From positions 372,001-436,000 of the forward strand of contig CAZBRT010000002.1 in the NCBI GenBank assembly GCA_964494625.1: a stretch of 64,000 bases of DNA, given 5' to 3'. Of the stretch, positions 17,388 through 26,354 are shown piece after piece; the stretch's first letter is position 1; each line of letters begins with the position of its first letter. The DNA is from UBA2784 sp964494625. GTDB taxonomy: Bacteria; Pseudomonadota; Alphaproteobacteria; Micropepsales; Micropepsaceae. Below the pieces are notes generated by a model, which made no database searches, was not told the DNA's origin, and saw only the letters and a program-made list of their open reading frames with translations. The translations under genes were made by a program, and so were the position numbers.

Positions 17388-19055
17388 TCAGGCATCCTTC
17401 GGCGCGTCGCGGAAGCCGTTGGTGATCGGATAACGGCGGTCACGGCCAAAATTGCGGGTGCTGATCTTCACGCCGGGCGCTGCCTGACGGCGCTTGTATT
17501 CCGCGATGTTGAGAAGATGTTCCACGCGGCGGATGGTGGCGGGGGCGTGACCCATCGCCACGATTTCCTCAAACGTCTTTTCATGCTCGACCAGCGACTC
17601 AAGGATGTCGTCCAGCACCTTGTAGGGCGGCAGCGAGTCCTCGTCCTTCTGGTTGGCGCGCAGTTCGGCGGTGGGCGGCTTTTCGATCACACGCAGCGGC
17701 ATGACATTTCCCGCTGGCCCCAACGCGCCTTCGGGCCTGTGCGCATTGCGCCAATGCGAGAGCGCAAAGACATCCGTCTTGTAGACGTCCTTGAGCACGT
17801 TGTAACCGCCGCACATGTCGCCATAGAGCGTGGCATAGCCGACCGACATTTCCGACTTGTTGCCGGTCGTCAGCACCATGGGGCCAAATTTGTTCGAGAT
17901 CGCCATCAGAAGGACACCGCGGATGCGCGACTGGATGTTTTCTTCGGCCACATCGGGCTTCCGGGCCGCAAAGGCGGGAGCCAGCGCGCCACCAAAGGCG
18001 GCGACCATTTCTTCAATCGGGATCGTCTCATAGGGAACGGCCAGGGAAGTTGCGACTGAAGCCGCATCCTCGAGACTGTCCTTGGCGGTATAGCGCGAGG
18101 GCATCATCACGCAGCGCACGCGATCAGCGCCCAGCGCGTCAACCGCCACCGCCGCCGAGAGCGCAGAATCGATACCGCCAGAGAGCCCCAGCACCACGCC
18201 GGGAAAGCCGTTCTTGGATACATAATCCTTCAGGCCCAAAACCATCGCCTGATAGATCGCCTCAAGGCCGGTTTCGACGCGGGCCATCTCACCCTTGGCG
18301 CAGACCCAGCCCTTTTGCGTGCGCTTCCAGTGTGTGACCACCAGCGCCTCGCGCCAGGCCGGCATCTGGAGCGCGAATGAGCGGTCGGCATTGAGAACGA
18401 AAGACGCGCCATCGAACACAAGTTCGTCCTGCCCGCCCACCTGATTGAGATAGACAAACGGCAGGCCGCTTTCGACAACGCGCGCAACCGACAATTCCAG
18501 GCGGCGGTCGGGCTTGCGGCAGTCAAAGGGGGAGCCATTGGGCACAAGCAGGATTTCAGCGCCTGTCTCGCTGAGGCACTCCACAATGTCGGGCGTCCAG
18601 ACATCCTCGCAGATCGGGGCCCCGATGCGCACGCCGCGCAATGTCACCGGGCCGGGCATGGGGCCTGCCGCAAAGACGCGCTTCTCGTCAAAGACGCCGT
18701 AATTGGGCAGATCAACCTTATAGCGGAGCGCCTGCACCTTGCCGCCATCAAGGGCTGCAACGGCGTTATAGAGTTTGCCGTCGTCAACCCAGGGCGTGCC
18801 CATAAGGATCGCGGGGCCTGACGCTGTATCCGCCGCCAGTTCGCGCACGGCTGCCATCGCATCGTGCTGGAGCGCGGGCTTGAGCACGAGGTCTTCCAGG
18901 GGATAGCCGGTGATGAAAAGCTCGCTGAAGAGAATGATGTCGGCGCCCATGGCAGCCGCCCGCGCGCGTGTGGCCCGCGCCTTGGCGAGGTTGCCCGGAA
19001 TGTCCCCCACTTTGGGGTTGAGCTGGGCGAGCGCGATATTCAGTGTGTCCGTCAT
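17388..19055 (-). CDS. nadE: Glutamine-dependent NAD+ synthase
   Basis: Two-domain enzyme of 555 residues that amidates nicotinic acid adenine dinucleotide with ammonia from glutamine. The N-terminal nitrilase-like domain has the Glu45-Lys113-Cys149 triad (FSELFITGYP, YKVDLPNYG, PICEDVW). The C-terminal synthetase has the pyrophosphatase loop SGGIDS at 292-297 and TTGNKSEMSVGYATLYGD. ATG at 19055 shares one base with the aminotransferase stop (TGATG); a TTG one codon earlier is less likely. Coupling to sugar-modifying genes upstream and gltX downstream is unusual. Confidence 0.94.
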   Translation of the reverse strand: MTDTLNIALAQLNPKVGDIPGNLAKARATRARAAAMGADIILFSELFITGYPLEDLVLKPALQHDAMAAVRELAADTASGPAILMGTPWVDDGKLYNAVAALDGGKVQALRYKVDLPNYGVFDEKRVFAAGPMPGPVTLRGVRIGAPICEDVWTPDIVECLSETGAEILLVPNGSPFDCRKPDRRLELSVARVVESGLPFVYLNQVGGQDELVFDGASFVLNADRSFALQMPAWREALVVTHWKRTQKGWVCAKGEMARVETGLEAIYQAMVLGLKDYVSKNGFPGVVLGLSGGIDSALSAAVAVDALGADRVRCVMMPSRYTAKDSLEDAASVATSLAVPYETIPIEEMVAAFGGALAPAFAARKPDVAEENIQSRIRGVLLMAISNKFGPMVLTTGNKSEMSVGYATLYGDMCGGYNVLKDVYKTDVFALSHWRNAHRPEGALGPAGNVMPLRVIEKPPTAELRANQKDEDSLPPYKVLDDILESLVEHEKTFEEIVAMGHAPATIRRVEHLLNIAEYKRRQAAPGVKISTRNFGRDRRYPITNGFRDAPKDA

Positions 19056-20176
19056 CAAGCGGCCTTGCGGACCGCATCACAAATATGGGCGATCTGCGCC
19101 TCTGACAGATAAGGGTGGAATGGCAGGCTGACAATGCGGCCTGACAGGCTCTCGGCATGTTTCAGCTCGCCTGCGCGCGGGGCAAAGGGCGCAAAGGCGC
19201 GGTGCTGGTGCAACGGCTTCTGGTAGTAGATCGCGGTCGGGACCTTTTTTTCGGCCAATTCGGCCTGGAAGCGGTCGCGGTTCTCGACCGTGATGGTGAA
19301 AAGGCCCCATGCACTCCTGGTCCCCTCCGGCACGCGCTGGAGGGTCACCGCATTGCCGAGCTTCTGCCGGTATTCTCCGGCGATGCGGGCACGGGTTGCG
19401 ATTTCATCGGTGAAGACTGTGAGCTTTTCAAGAAGCACCGCGCATTGCATGGAATCAAGGCGGCCATTGAGGCCCACCCGGACCGATTCCTTGCGCGCAT
19501 CATCCGTGCCGTGCCAACGGATCGAAGCCCAGCGCGCCAATCGTTCGGGATCGCGCGTGAACATCGCGCCCGCGTCACCATAGGCGCCCAGCGTCTTTGA
19601 CGGGTAGAAGCTCGTGGCCGTCATCTCGCACAGGTCGCCGACCGACTTGCCGTCCTGGCCCCCGCCGAGACTCTGCGCCGCATCCGCGAGCACCGTCATG
19701 CCGTGGCGCTTTGCAATCTCTGCGATGCGGGCATAGTCGGCAGGCAGGCCATAAAGATCGACCGGCACGATCATGCGCGGTTTCAGGCGGCCTTCCCTGG
19801 CAACCGCCTCCACCTGATGGGCAAGGTGTTCGATGTTGATGTTGAAGGTCGCGGGATCGACATCGACGAAGATGGGCGTCGCCCCTGTCATCAAGACCGC
19901 ATTGCAGGTGGCGTTATAGGTAAAGGTCGGAATGAAGACCGCATCGCCCGGCCCAAGGTCTTCGCCCATCATGGCGATCACAAGACTGTCCGTGCCGCTC
20001 GCAACCGCCAACGCGTGCGGTGCGCCAGTCAGGCGCTCCAGCGTGCGCTCAAGCTCGATCACTTCCGGCCCGTTGATATAGGCACCGTGGTCAAGGACTG
20101 CGAGAAGGCGCTTCTCGATGCCGCTGCGCAGGCGTTTGGCCTGGGTCTTCAAATCAAAGAAAAGGATCGGATCCAT
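19055..20176 (-). CDS. DegT/DnrJ/EryC1/StrS-family sugar aminotransferase
   Basis: 373-residue PLP enzyme that converts keto-sugars on nucleotide carriers into amino sugars. The cofactor Lys is K194 in FYPSKTLGAYGDAG. ASGTDSLVIA (59-68) binds the phosphate and DAAQSLGG supplies the pyridine-binding Asp. The opening FFDLKTQAKRLRSGIEKRLL, then GAYINGPEV, is like WbpE/DesV-type members. It starts 3 bases after the Gfo/Idh oxidoreductase, a combination known from 3-amino sugar synthesis (WbpB-WbpE type). The product could go into cell-surface polysaccharide; no glycosyltransferases are nearby. Confidence 0.88.
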   Translation of the reverse strand: MDPILFFDLKTQAKRLRSGIEKRLLAVLDHGAYINGPEVIELERTLERLTGAPHALAVASGTDSLVIAMMGEDLGPGDAVFIPTFTYNATCNAVLMTGATPIFVDVDPATFNINIEHLAHQVEAVAREGRLKPRMIVPVDLYGLPADYARIAEIAKRHGMTVLADAAQSLGGGQDGKSVGDLCEMTATSFYPSKTLGAYGDAGAMFTRDPERLARWASIRWHGTDDARKESVRVGLNGRLDSMQCAVLLEKLTVFTDEIATRARIAGEYRQKLGNAVTLQRVPEGTRSAWGLFTITVENRDRFQAELAEKKVPTAIYYQKPLHQHRAFAPFAPRAGELKHAESLSGRIVSLPFHPYLSEAQIAHICDAVRKAA

Positions 20177-20179
20177 CGT

Positions 20180-21145
20180 TCAGCCTTTCGTGGCCTTTCT
20201 GGCCGCATCTATGACACGCAACGCCGTTGCCAGCGCCATGCGTGCCTCCTCGGGGCGTACCAATGCCGGCACACCGGTTCTGACTTCATGAACAAAGCGG
20301 CCGATCGCATAACCCAGCGGATCATCCGCGATGCGCGGTGCGGTGCCTTCCCATTCGCCGATGCCCTGAAAGGCGGGTTTCAACGGTTCGGGGGTCGTGT
20401 TGGTGAGTGTGCGGGCGAGAAAGTCGATGGCAATCTCGCCGTCGGGATAGACAAGGCGCATGGTGCGCTTGCGTTCCCTGGCGATGCGGCTTGCCGTCAG
20501 GCGCACTTTGCAACCGGCAAAGCCAAGGTCAGCGACCGTGTCATCGGCTGAATTGCCGTCTTGTGCCCGCGTCATTGCCGTCACCGTCGCGGGCGGGCCG
20601 GTCATGATCTGGTGGACGAGATCAAGGTCGTGGATCATCAGGTCGAGCACAATCGACACGTCAAGCCCGCGGCCATTGGGAACGCCCTCGCGCACGCATT
20701 CGATGCTGACGGGTTTCACCTTGCGGCTGAGCAAACCCGATTGGGCAAAGACGTAGCGCTCCTGATGGCCAGAGGTGAGGACGCGGCCCGACGCCTTGGC
20801 AGCGGCAATGATCGCATCCGCGTCCGCAAGGCTGGTCGCAATCGGCTTTTCCACCAGCACATGGATTCCGGCCGCCAGAAGCCCAATCGCGGCCTCGGCA
20901 TGGGTGCTGGCCGGTGAGGCGACGGACACGACATCGACCTTGCCGACGAGGTCACGCCAGCTGGCGAAAGGGGCGCAATGGAGCTTTGCAGCTGCCTCCG
21001 CCGCCGCCTGAGCCATGGGGTCGGCAATGCCTACAAGGGTGACGCCCGGGATTGCCGAAAGCTTCTGGCCGTGCAGGCGGCCAAAGAACCCGGCGCCAAC
21101 GACACCGGCGCGGATTGACGCATCGTGAGGAGTCTTAGCAGTCAT
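20180..21145 (-). CDS. Gfo/Idh/MocA-family oxidoreductase
   Basis: 321 residues by the ATG at 21145; an upstream in-frame start at 21223 adds 26 unlikely residues. The NAD(P)-binding loop is VVGAGFFG (residues 16-22 region) and the family motif EKP is at 99-101. DLMIHDLDLVHQIM carries the conserved substrate-binding His. These enzymes oxidise a hydroxyl of a sugar or inositol. Because the next gene is a sugar aminotransferase 3 bases away, it probably makes the keto-sugar that this partner aminates. The leader holds several inverted repeats shared with the divergent reductase promoter. Confidence 0.85.
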   Translation of the reverse strand: MTAKTPHDASIRAGVVGAGFFGRLHGQKLSAIPGVTLVGIADPMAQAAAEAAAKLHCAPFASWRDLVGKVDVVSVASPASTHAEAAIGLLAAGIHVLVEKPIATSLADADAIIAAAKASGRVLTSGHQERYVFAQSGLLSRKVKPVSIECVREGVPNGRGLDVSIVLDLMIHDLDLVHQIMTGPPATVTAMTRAQDGNSADDTVADLGFAGCKVRLTASRIARERKRTMRLVYPDGEIAIDFLARTLTNTTPEPLKPAFQGIGEWEGTAPRIADDPLGYAIGRFVHEVRTGVPALVRPEEARMALATALRVIDAARKATKG

Positions 21146-21186
21146 CAGCGTCGGATCGTCTTCGTGTCCACGGGGTTCGGGGCCGG

Positions 21187-21295
21187 CCGCCCGATTCAGC
21201 GGGCGGATTAAAGGCTTAGCCAAAGATGCTGCGGCAACACAAGAAATGTTGCATGGGGTTACGGGGGTTCGGCTAGGTTAAGCACACTCAACCTA
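21187..21295. promoter_or_regulatory. Three inverted repeats in the divergent Gfo/Idh-reductase promoter region
   Basis: CCGCCCG/CGGGCGG with a 6-base loop (21187-21206), GCAACA/TGTTGC with a 7-base spacer (21234-21252) and TAGGTT/AACCTA with a 10-base spacer (21274-21295) are all perfect. The first would form a stable hairpin in the Gfo/Idh leader. The other two have the form of dimeric regulator sites. No regulator gene is adjacent. Confidence 0.45.
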
Positions 21296-21317
21296 TTGGC
21301 ACGCAAGGAGTTCCCCC

Positions 21318-22325
21318 ATGACAACCAAGAGCCGCGAAATCCGCCTTGCCCGCCGCCCGGTGGGCATGCCCAAGCCGGAAGACTTTGAACTGGCATCTGT
21401 GGACCTGCCCGCCCCGCGCGATGGCGAAGTGCTGGTGCGCAACAGCTATATGTCGGTCGACCCCTATATGCGGGGCCGGATGGTCGAGCGCGAGAGCTAT
21501 GTACCGCCCTTTGCCATCGGGCGTGCCCTGGAAGGCGGCGCAGTGGGTGAAGTCGTGGCCGCCGGCAAGGGTGCCAAGTTTGCCGTCGGCGACCATGTGC
21601 AGAGCATGTGGGGCTGGCGCGAGGCCTTTATCTCGGATGGCACAGGGCTTTCAAAGGTTGATCCCAAGCTCGCGCCCATCCAGTCATTCCTGGGCGCGCT
21701 TGGCATGCCGGGCCTGACCGCCTATGCGGGACTTCTGCATGTGGGCGCACTCAAAGACGGCGAGACCGTCTTCGTATCAGCGGCATCGGGTGCCGTGGGC
21801 GCGGTCGTCTGCCAGATTGCCAAGGCGAAGGGCTGCTATGTCGTCGGCTCGGCCGGTTCTGACGAGAAATGCGCGTGGCTTGTGAAAGAAGCCGGGATCG
21901 ACAAGGCCATCAACTACAAGACCGAAAAGAACCTTGATGCCGCCGTGCGTGCCGCCTTCCCAAAGGGGATCGACGTCTATTTCGAGAATGTTGGTGGCGC
22001 CCACCTCGTTGCCGCGCTCAATGCCATGAACGTGCGTGGCCGTATCGCCGTCTGCGGCATGATCGAGCAGTACAACAATACCGAGCCCACGCCGGGTCCG
22101 TGGAACATCATCATGACCGTGCCCAAGAGCCTGCGCATCGAAGGCTTCATCGTTTCCAACTATTTCCACATGCTTGGCGATTTCTACCGCGACATGGGCA
22201 AGTGGATTGCCGCGGGCAAGATGAAATGGCGCGAGACCACGCTGGAAGGTGTCGAGAATGCGCCCAAGGCGTTCCTTGGCCTCTTCAAGGGCGAGAATTT
22301 CGGCAAGGCCCTGGTGAAGCTCTGA
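21318..22325 (+). CDS. NADP-dependent oxidoreductase, CurA/LTB4-dehydrogenase type
   Basis: 335-residue zinc-independent medium-chain reductase. The N-terminus (DFELASVDLPAPRDGEVLVR, SYMSVDPYMRGRM) and the nucleotide-binding loop (SAASGAVGAVVCQIAK) match the family of curcumin reductase CurA and leukotriene B4 12-hydroxydehydrogenase, which reduce the double bond of enones with NADPH. The conserved GIDVYFENVGG follows. A strong AAGGAG site precedes the ATG by 7 bases. A second gene of the same family follows 8 bases later, so this is a tandem pair. Confidence 0.9.
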   Translation: MTTKSREIRLARRPVGMPKPEDFELASVDLPAPRDGEVLVRNSYMSVDPYMRGRMVERESYVPPFAIGRALEGGAVGEVVAAGKGAKFAVGDHVQSMWGWREAFISDGTGLSKVDPKLAPIQSFLGALGMPGLTAYAGLLHVGALKDGETVFVSAASGAVGAVVCQIAKAKGCYVVGSAGSDEKCAWLVKEAGIDKAINYKTEKNLDAAVRAAFPKGIDVYFENVGGAHLVAALNAMNVRGRIAVCGMIEQYNNTEPTPGPWNIIMTVPKSLRIEGFIVSNYFHMLGDFYRDMGKWIAAGKMKWRETTLEGVENAPKAFLGLFKGENFGKALVKL

Positions 22326-22333
22326 GCGCGACG

Positions 22334-23344
22334 ATGCAGCGATTTGGGCAGCGATTTGTGTTGGCGCGGCGGCCGCAAGGGGTGCCGCAAGCGCAGGACT
22401 TCCGCCTTGAAACCCTGCCCCTTCCCGCCGTTCCCGATGGCGGGATCCTGATTGCCACGACCCATGTCTCGGTTGATCCGGGCATGCGGTCGCGGCTGTC
22501 GGGCGATTCCTATGCGGCACAGCTTGCGCTTGGCGAGACGATCGAGAGCGCGGGCCTTGGCCGCGTGATCGAGAGCCGCAATCCGAAATTTGCGGCGGGC
22601 GATCTTGTCTCCGGCGCGTTCGGGTGGACGACGCATCTCGCCCATAGCGGCAAGGGCGTTTTGAAACTTGATCCTGCTCTTTATTCGGGCGCGGTGCCGC
22701 CGACATGCGCCATCGGCATTCTGGGCGTGCCGGGGCTGACCGGATGGTTCGGGGTTCATGCGCTCCCGGACCTGAAGCCGGGCGAGGTTTTTCTTGTATC
22801 ATCCGCAGCGGGACCGGTCGGAGCCACCGCTGGTCAAATCGCCAAGGCCAAGGGCGCAACCATCATCGGCATTGCGGGCAGTGACGAAAAATGCGCGTGG
22901 CTGATTGATGAACTCGGCTTTGATGCGGTCATCAATCATCGCACAACGCCTGATCTTTCCGTATCGCTGCAGGCGGCGGCCCCCCGGGGCATCGACGTCT
23001 ATTTCGACAATGTGGGTGGTGCCATGCTCGATTGCGCCATCAGCAACATGCGCCAGAACGGGCGGATCGTGATCTCGGGCCAGGTGGCGGAATACAATGC
23101 CGCAAGCCCACGCGGCATCCGCCATGTGACGGATTTCATCTCAAAGCGGCTTTCGATGCGCGGCTTTGTGGTGCTCGACTACGCGGCGCAGTTCCGTGAG
23201 GCGCAGGCAGCGATGGCGACCATGATCCGCGCGGGCCAGATCAAGTTCCGCGAGCAGATTGTCGAGGGTTTCGAATACCTGCCCACGGCTTTCATCGGAC
23301 TTTTTTCCGGTGACAATTTCGGGCGGTGTCTTGTGAGGGTCTAG
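22334..23344 (+). CDS. NADP-dependent oxidoreductase, second CurA-type paralogue
   Basis: 336 residues and the same architecture as the preceding gene: THVSVDPGMRSRL near the N-terminus, SSAAGPVGATAGQIAKAKG as the cofactor loop and GIDVYFDNVGG after it. The open frame runs back to 22100 inside the preceding gene, but the family N-terminus begins at the ATG at 22334, 8 bases after that gene's stop. Sequence differences are spread along the whole length, so this is an older duplication with likely different substrate range. It ends just before a cluster of palindromes. Confidence 0.88.
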   Translation: MQRFGQRFVLARRPQGVPQAQDFRLETLPLPAVPDGGILIATTHVSVDPGMRSRLSGDSYAAQLALGETIESAGLGRVIESRNPKFAAGDLVSGAFGWTTHLAHSGKGVLKLDPALYSGAVPPTCAIGILGVPGLTGWFGVHALPDLKPGEVFLVSSAAGPVGATAGQIAKAKGATIIGIAGSDEKCAWLIDELGFDAVINHRTTPDLSVSLQAAAPRGIDVYFDNVGGAMLDCAISNMRQNGRIVISGQVAEYNAASPRGIRHVTDFISKRLSMRGFVVLDYAAQFREAQAAMATMIRAGQIKFREQIVEGFEYLPTAFIGLFSGDNFGRCLVRV

Positions 23345-23356
23345 CGCCCTGCTTTC

Positions 23357-23499
23357 ACCGCCCCCTCGGGGGCGGTCGGACTTACGTGAGCGCAGCGAGC
23401 AGTAAGTCCGGGCGGGGGGCTCGACAGCAAACCCCATTCGACGGTGCCCCCCACCCGATCCGCAAGCGCGGATCGTGCCTCCCCCAGTCAGGGGGAGGC
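23357..23499. repeat. Cluster of four perfect palindromes between convergent genes
   Basis: Four stems stand side by side: ACCGCCCCC/GGGGGCGGT (23357-23376), CGGACTTAC/GTAAGTCCG with a 16-base loop (23377-23410), CGATCCGC/GCGGATCG (23456-23475) and GCCTCCCCC/GGGGGAGGC (23477-23499). The position between two convergent genes suits bidirectional transcription termination. The build resembles a mosaic of small dispersed intergenic repeats, which would need genome-wide comparison to confirm. Confidence 0.7.
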
Positions 23500-23514
23500 G
23501 AAAGGAAGGCGCCG

Positions 23515-24894
23515 CTACTCCGCCGCGCGGAATTTGGCGGAGATGTCGCGTTCGGCCTTCAGGCCCTCGGCAATCAGGAAAGAGAGTTCAAGCGCCTGAT
23601 TGGCATTCAGCCGTGGATCGCAATGGGTGTGGTAGCGGCTCGACAAATCGCCTTCGGTGATCGCCATGGCGCCGCCGGTGCATTCGGTGACGTTCTGGCC
23701 GGTCATTTCGAAATGGACACCGCCGGCATGCGTGCCCTCGGCGCGATGCACCGCAAAGAACGCCTGCAATTCCTTGACGATGCGCTCAAACGGCCGCGTC
23801 TTGAAGCCATTGCCCGCCTTGATCGTGTTGCCATGCATGGGATCGCACGACCAGATGACCTTGCGGCCCTCGCGCTCCACCGAACGGATGAGGCGCGGCA
23901 GATGATCGCCCACGGCATCGGCGCCAAAGCGCGCGATCAGCGTCAGCCGACCCGGCACATTGGCGGGATTGAGGATGTCGATGAGGCGCAGAAGCTCGTC
24001 CGTCTTGATCGAGGGGCCGCATTTCAGCCCCAACGGATTGCCGACGCCACGGCAGAACTCGACATGCGCGCCATCCAGCTGGCGCGTACGATCGCCGATC
24101 CAGAGCATGTGGGCGGAGGTGTCGTACCAGTCGCCGGTTGTTGAATCGACGCGGGTGAGCGCCTGCTCGAAGCCGAGCAGCAGCGCCTCGTGGCTCGTGT
24201 AAACATCGGTCGCGCGCAATTGCGGTGTCGATTCCGGCGTGATGCCGCAGGCTTCCATGAAGGAGAGCGTTTCCGAGATGCGGTCGGCCAAAGCGCGATA
24301 GCGGTCACCGGACGGCGAACCCGCGATGAAGCCCAATGTCCAGCGATGGACATTGTGCAGGTCGGCATAGCCGCCGGTCGCAAACGCGCGCAGGAGGTTC
24401 ACGGTCGCCGCCGCCTGCGAATAGGCCTGCACCATGCGCTCGGGATCAGGCGTGCGCGACGCCGCATCGAAATTCATGCCGTTGACGATGTCACCGCGAT
24501 AGGACGGCAGCTCGACACCGTTCTGGACTTCAACGCCTGAAGATCGCGGCTTGGCGAATTGTCCGCCAATGCGGCCTACTTTCACGACCGGCCGTGCAGC
24601 GGCAAAGGTGAGCACGACCGCCATCTGCAGAAGAACGCGGAACGTGTCGCGGATGTTGTCGGCATGGAACTCGGCAAAGCTCTCGGCACAATCGCCGCCC
24701 TGAAGCAGGAAAGCCTTGCCGTCGGCCACATCGCCCAAAGCGCGGGTGAGATTGCGCGCCTCGCCCGCGAAGACCAGCGGCGGAAATTTGCGCAGACGCG
24801 TCTCCACATCGGCCAGCCGGTCGCGGTCGGGATAGACCGGTGCCTGCTCAACCGGCTTCGTCCGCCAGGAGGTGGGAGACCAATTCACGCTCAT
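23515..24894 (-). CDS. Class II 3-deoxy-7-phosphoheptulonate synthase
   Basis: First enzyme of the shikimate pathway: condenses phosphoenolpyruvate and erythrose 4-phosphate. The 459 residues are those of the plant-like class II family, not the AroF/G/H type. Recognisable segments are LLQGGDCAESF, GRIGGQFAKPRS, DPERMVQAYSQA, the metal site WSCDPMHGNT, and the C-terminal HFEMTGQNVTEC. It is the only aromatic-pathway gene in the window. The 90-base gap between it and gor should hold its own promoter. Confidence 0.95.
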   Translation of the reverse strand: MSVNWSPTSWRTKPVEQAPVYPDRDRLADVETRLRKFPPLVFAGEARNLTRALGDVADGKAFLLQGGDCAESFAEFHADNIRDTFRVLLQMAVVLTFAAARPVVKVGRIGGQFAKPRSSGVEVQNGVELPSYRGDIVNGMNFDAASRTPDPERMVQAYSQAAATVNLLRAFATGGYADLHNVHRWTLGFIAGSPSGDRYRALADRISETLSFMEACGITPESTPQLRATDVYTSHEALLLGFEQALTRVDSTTGDWYDTSAHMLWIGDRTRQLDGAHVEFCRGVGNPLGLKCGPSIKTDELLRLIDILNPANVPGRLTLIARFGADAVGDHLPRLIRSVEREGRKVIWSCDPMHGNTIKAGNGFKTRPFERIVKELQAFFAVHRAEGTHAGGVHFEMTGQNVTECTGGAMAITEGDLSSRYHTHCDPRLNANQALELSFLIAEGLKAERDISAKFRAAE

Positions 24895-24984
24895 GCCTCA
24901 AATCCTCACGCCATATTGCAGCGCAAAAGATACAGGGCGGGCAAGGCGCTGGCTAGTTATCAACAGGCGTTCCGTTAACGCGCC

Positions 24985-26343
24985 TTACGTTACCGGCTGG
25001 CGCATGAGCACCAGCTCCTCGGCAGCCGAGGGATGCAAAGCGATGGTGGCGTCAAAGTCGCGCTTGGTTGCGCCCATTTTGACTGCAATTCCAACGGCCT
25101 GAATGATCTCTGCCGCATCCGGCCCGACGATATGGCAGCCCAGCACGCGGTCCGAATGGGCATCAACGATGAGCTTGAAGAGCATTTTGGTCTCTTTCGA
25201 CCCCAGCGTGTATTTCATCGGCCTGAATTGTGATTTGTAGATGTGGACTTCTCCGACCGACTTTCGCGCGGCCTCCTCGGTCAGCCCGACAGTGCCGACC
25301 TCGGGCGTTGTGAAGACGGCTGTGGGAATGTTCGTGTGGTCCACTGCCATCGGGTTGGCGTTGAAGACCGTCTCGGCAAAATAATGGCCTTCGCGGATCG
25401 CAACGGGCGTGAGGTTTACGCGATTGGTGACATCGCCCACGGCATAGATGCTGGGCGCGCTTGAGCGCGAATGCGAGTCCACGATCACGGCACCCTTGCC
25501 ATCCATGGCGACGCCCGCATTCTCAAGCCCCAGGCCGAGTGTGTTGGGCCAGCGGCCGGTTGCCAGCATCAGCTGATCGCACGCGATCAGCTTGCCGGTG
25601 GAGAGGCCAGCTTCCAGCACCGCGCCCTCGCGCCGCAAGCCGACAAGATTGGCGTCCATCTCGAACCTGATGCCGCTTGCTGCCAACTCGCGATGCAGAT
25701 GGTGACGCACCTCGCGGTCGAAGCCGCGCAGGATTTCAGGCGCGTAGTGGACAATCGTTACTTCGGAGCCGAGGCCGTTCAGGAGCGAGGCAAATTCCAG
25801 CGCGATATAGCCTGCGCCGACAATGACAATGCGCTCGGGCCGCTCGCGCAGGTGGAAAATCTCGTTCGAGGTGATGGCGTGTTCAATGCCCGGCACGCCT
25901 TCGGGGCGATGGGGCGCGGCACCGGTTGCAATCAGGATCGTCTTTGCCGTGACCTTGCGCCCCGATTTCACGAGGCGAAGTTCGTGGGGACCGAGGATTT
26001 CCGCGCGCTCCTCAATGATCTCGGCACCGGCACTTGCAAGTCCCTTGCGGTAGAGCCCCTCAAGGCGCGCGATCTCGCGATCCTTGTTGGCGATGAGCCG
26101 CGGCCAGTCGTGCGAGAAAGATTCGATGTCCCAGCCGAAATGGCGCGCCTCCTCCAGATCCGCGCCAAAGCGCCCGGCATAGACCATCAGCTTCTTGGGC
26201 ACGCAGCCGCGGATTACGCAGGTGCCGCCAATGCGAAACTCTTCGGCCACCGCGACCCTGGCGCCAAAGCCCGCAGCAATGCGCGAGGCGCGCGTGCCAC
26301 CCGAGCCGGCACCGATCGTGAAGAGGTCGAAGTCAAAACCCAT
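24985..26343 (-). CDS. gor: Glutathione-disulfide reductase
   Basis: NADPH-dependent flavoenzyme that regenerates glutathione. From the ATG at 26343 it has 452 residues, with FAD loop TIGAGSGGTRAS, redox-active Cys42 and Cys47 in GGTCVIRGCVPKK, NADPH loop IVGAGYIALEFA, and the C-terminal His-Glu pair in LHPSAAEEL. The frame extends to a TTG at 26358 that overlaps the rpiA stop; translation could start there by coupling, but the ATG gives the usual N-terminus. Cotranscribed with rpiA, whose pathway feeds NADPH-producing pentose phosphate metabolism. Confidence 0.94.
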   Translation of the reverse strand: MGFDFDLFTIGAGSGGTRASRIAAGFGARVAVAEEFRIGGTCVIRGCVPKKLMVYAGRFGADLEEARHFGWDIESFSHDWPRLIANKDREIARLEGLYRKGLASAGAEIIEERAEILGPHELRLVKSGRKVTAKTILIATGAAPHRPEGVPGIEHAITSNEIFHLRERPERIVIVGAGYIALEFASLLNGLGSEVTIVHYAPEILRGFDREVRHHLHRELAASGIRFEMDANLVGLRREGAVLEAGLSTGKLIACDQLMLATGRWPNTLGLGLENAGVAMDGKGAVIVDSHSRSSAPSIYAVGDVTNRVNLTPVAIREGHYFAETVFNANPMAVDHTNIPTAVFTTPEVGTVGLTEEAARKSVGEVHIYKSQFRPMKYTLGSKETKMLFKLIVDAHSDRVLGCHIVGPDAAEIIQAVGIAVKMGATKRDFDATIALHPSAAEELVLMRQPVT

Positions 26344-26354
26344 GTCGTGAATAC

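Noticed and set aside
19055..19058. TTG start of nadE one codon before the ATG
   Set aside because: The ATG directly overlaps the upstream stop as TGATG and gives the usual N-terminus.
24955..24990. CtrA-like TTAA site near the end of gor
   Set aside because: Spacing of the TTAA elements does not fit TTAA-N7-TTAA, and the site is not placed ahead of a start codon for an adjacent gene.
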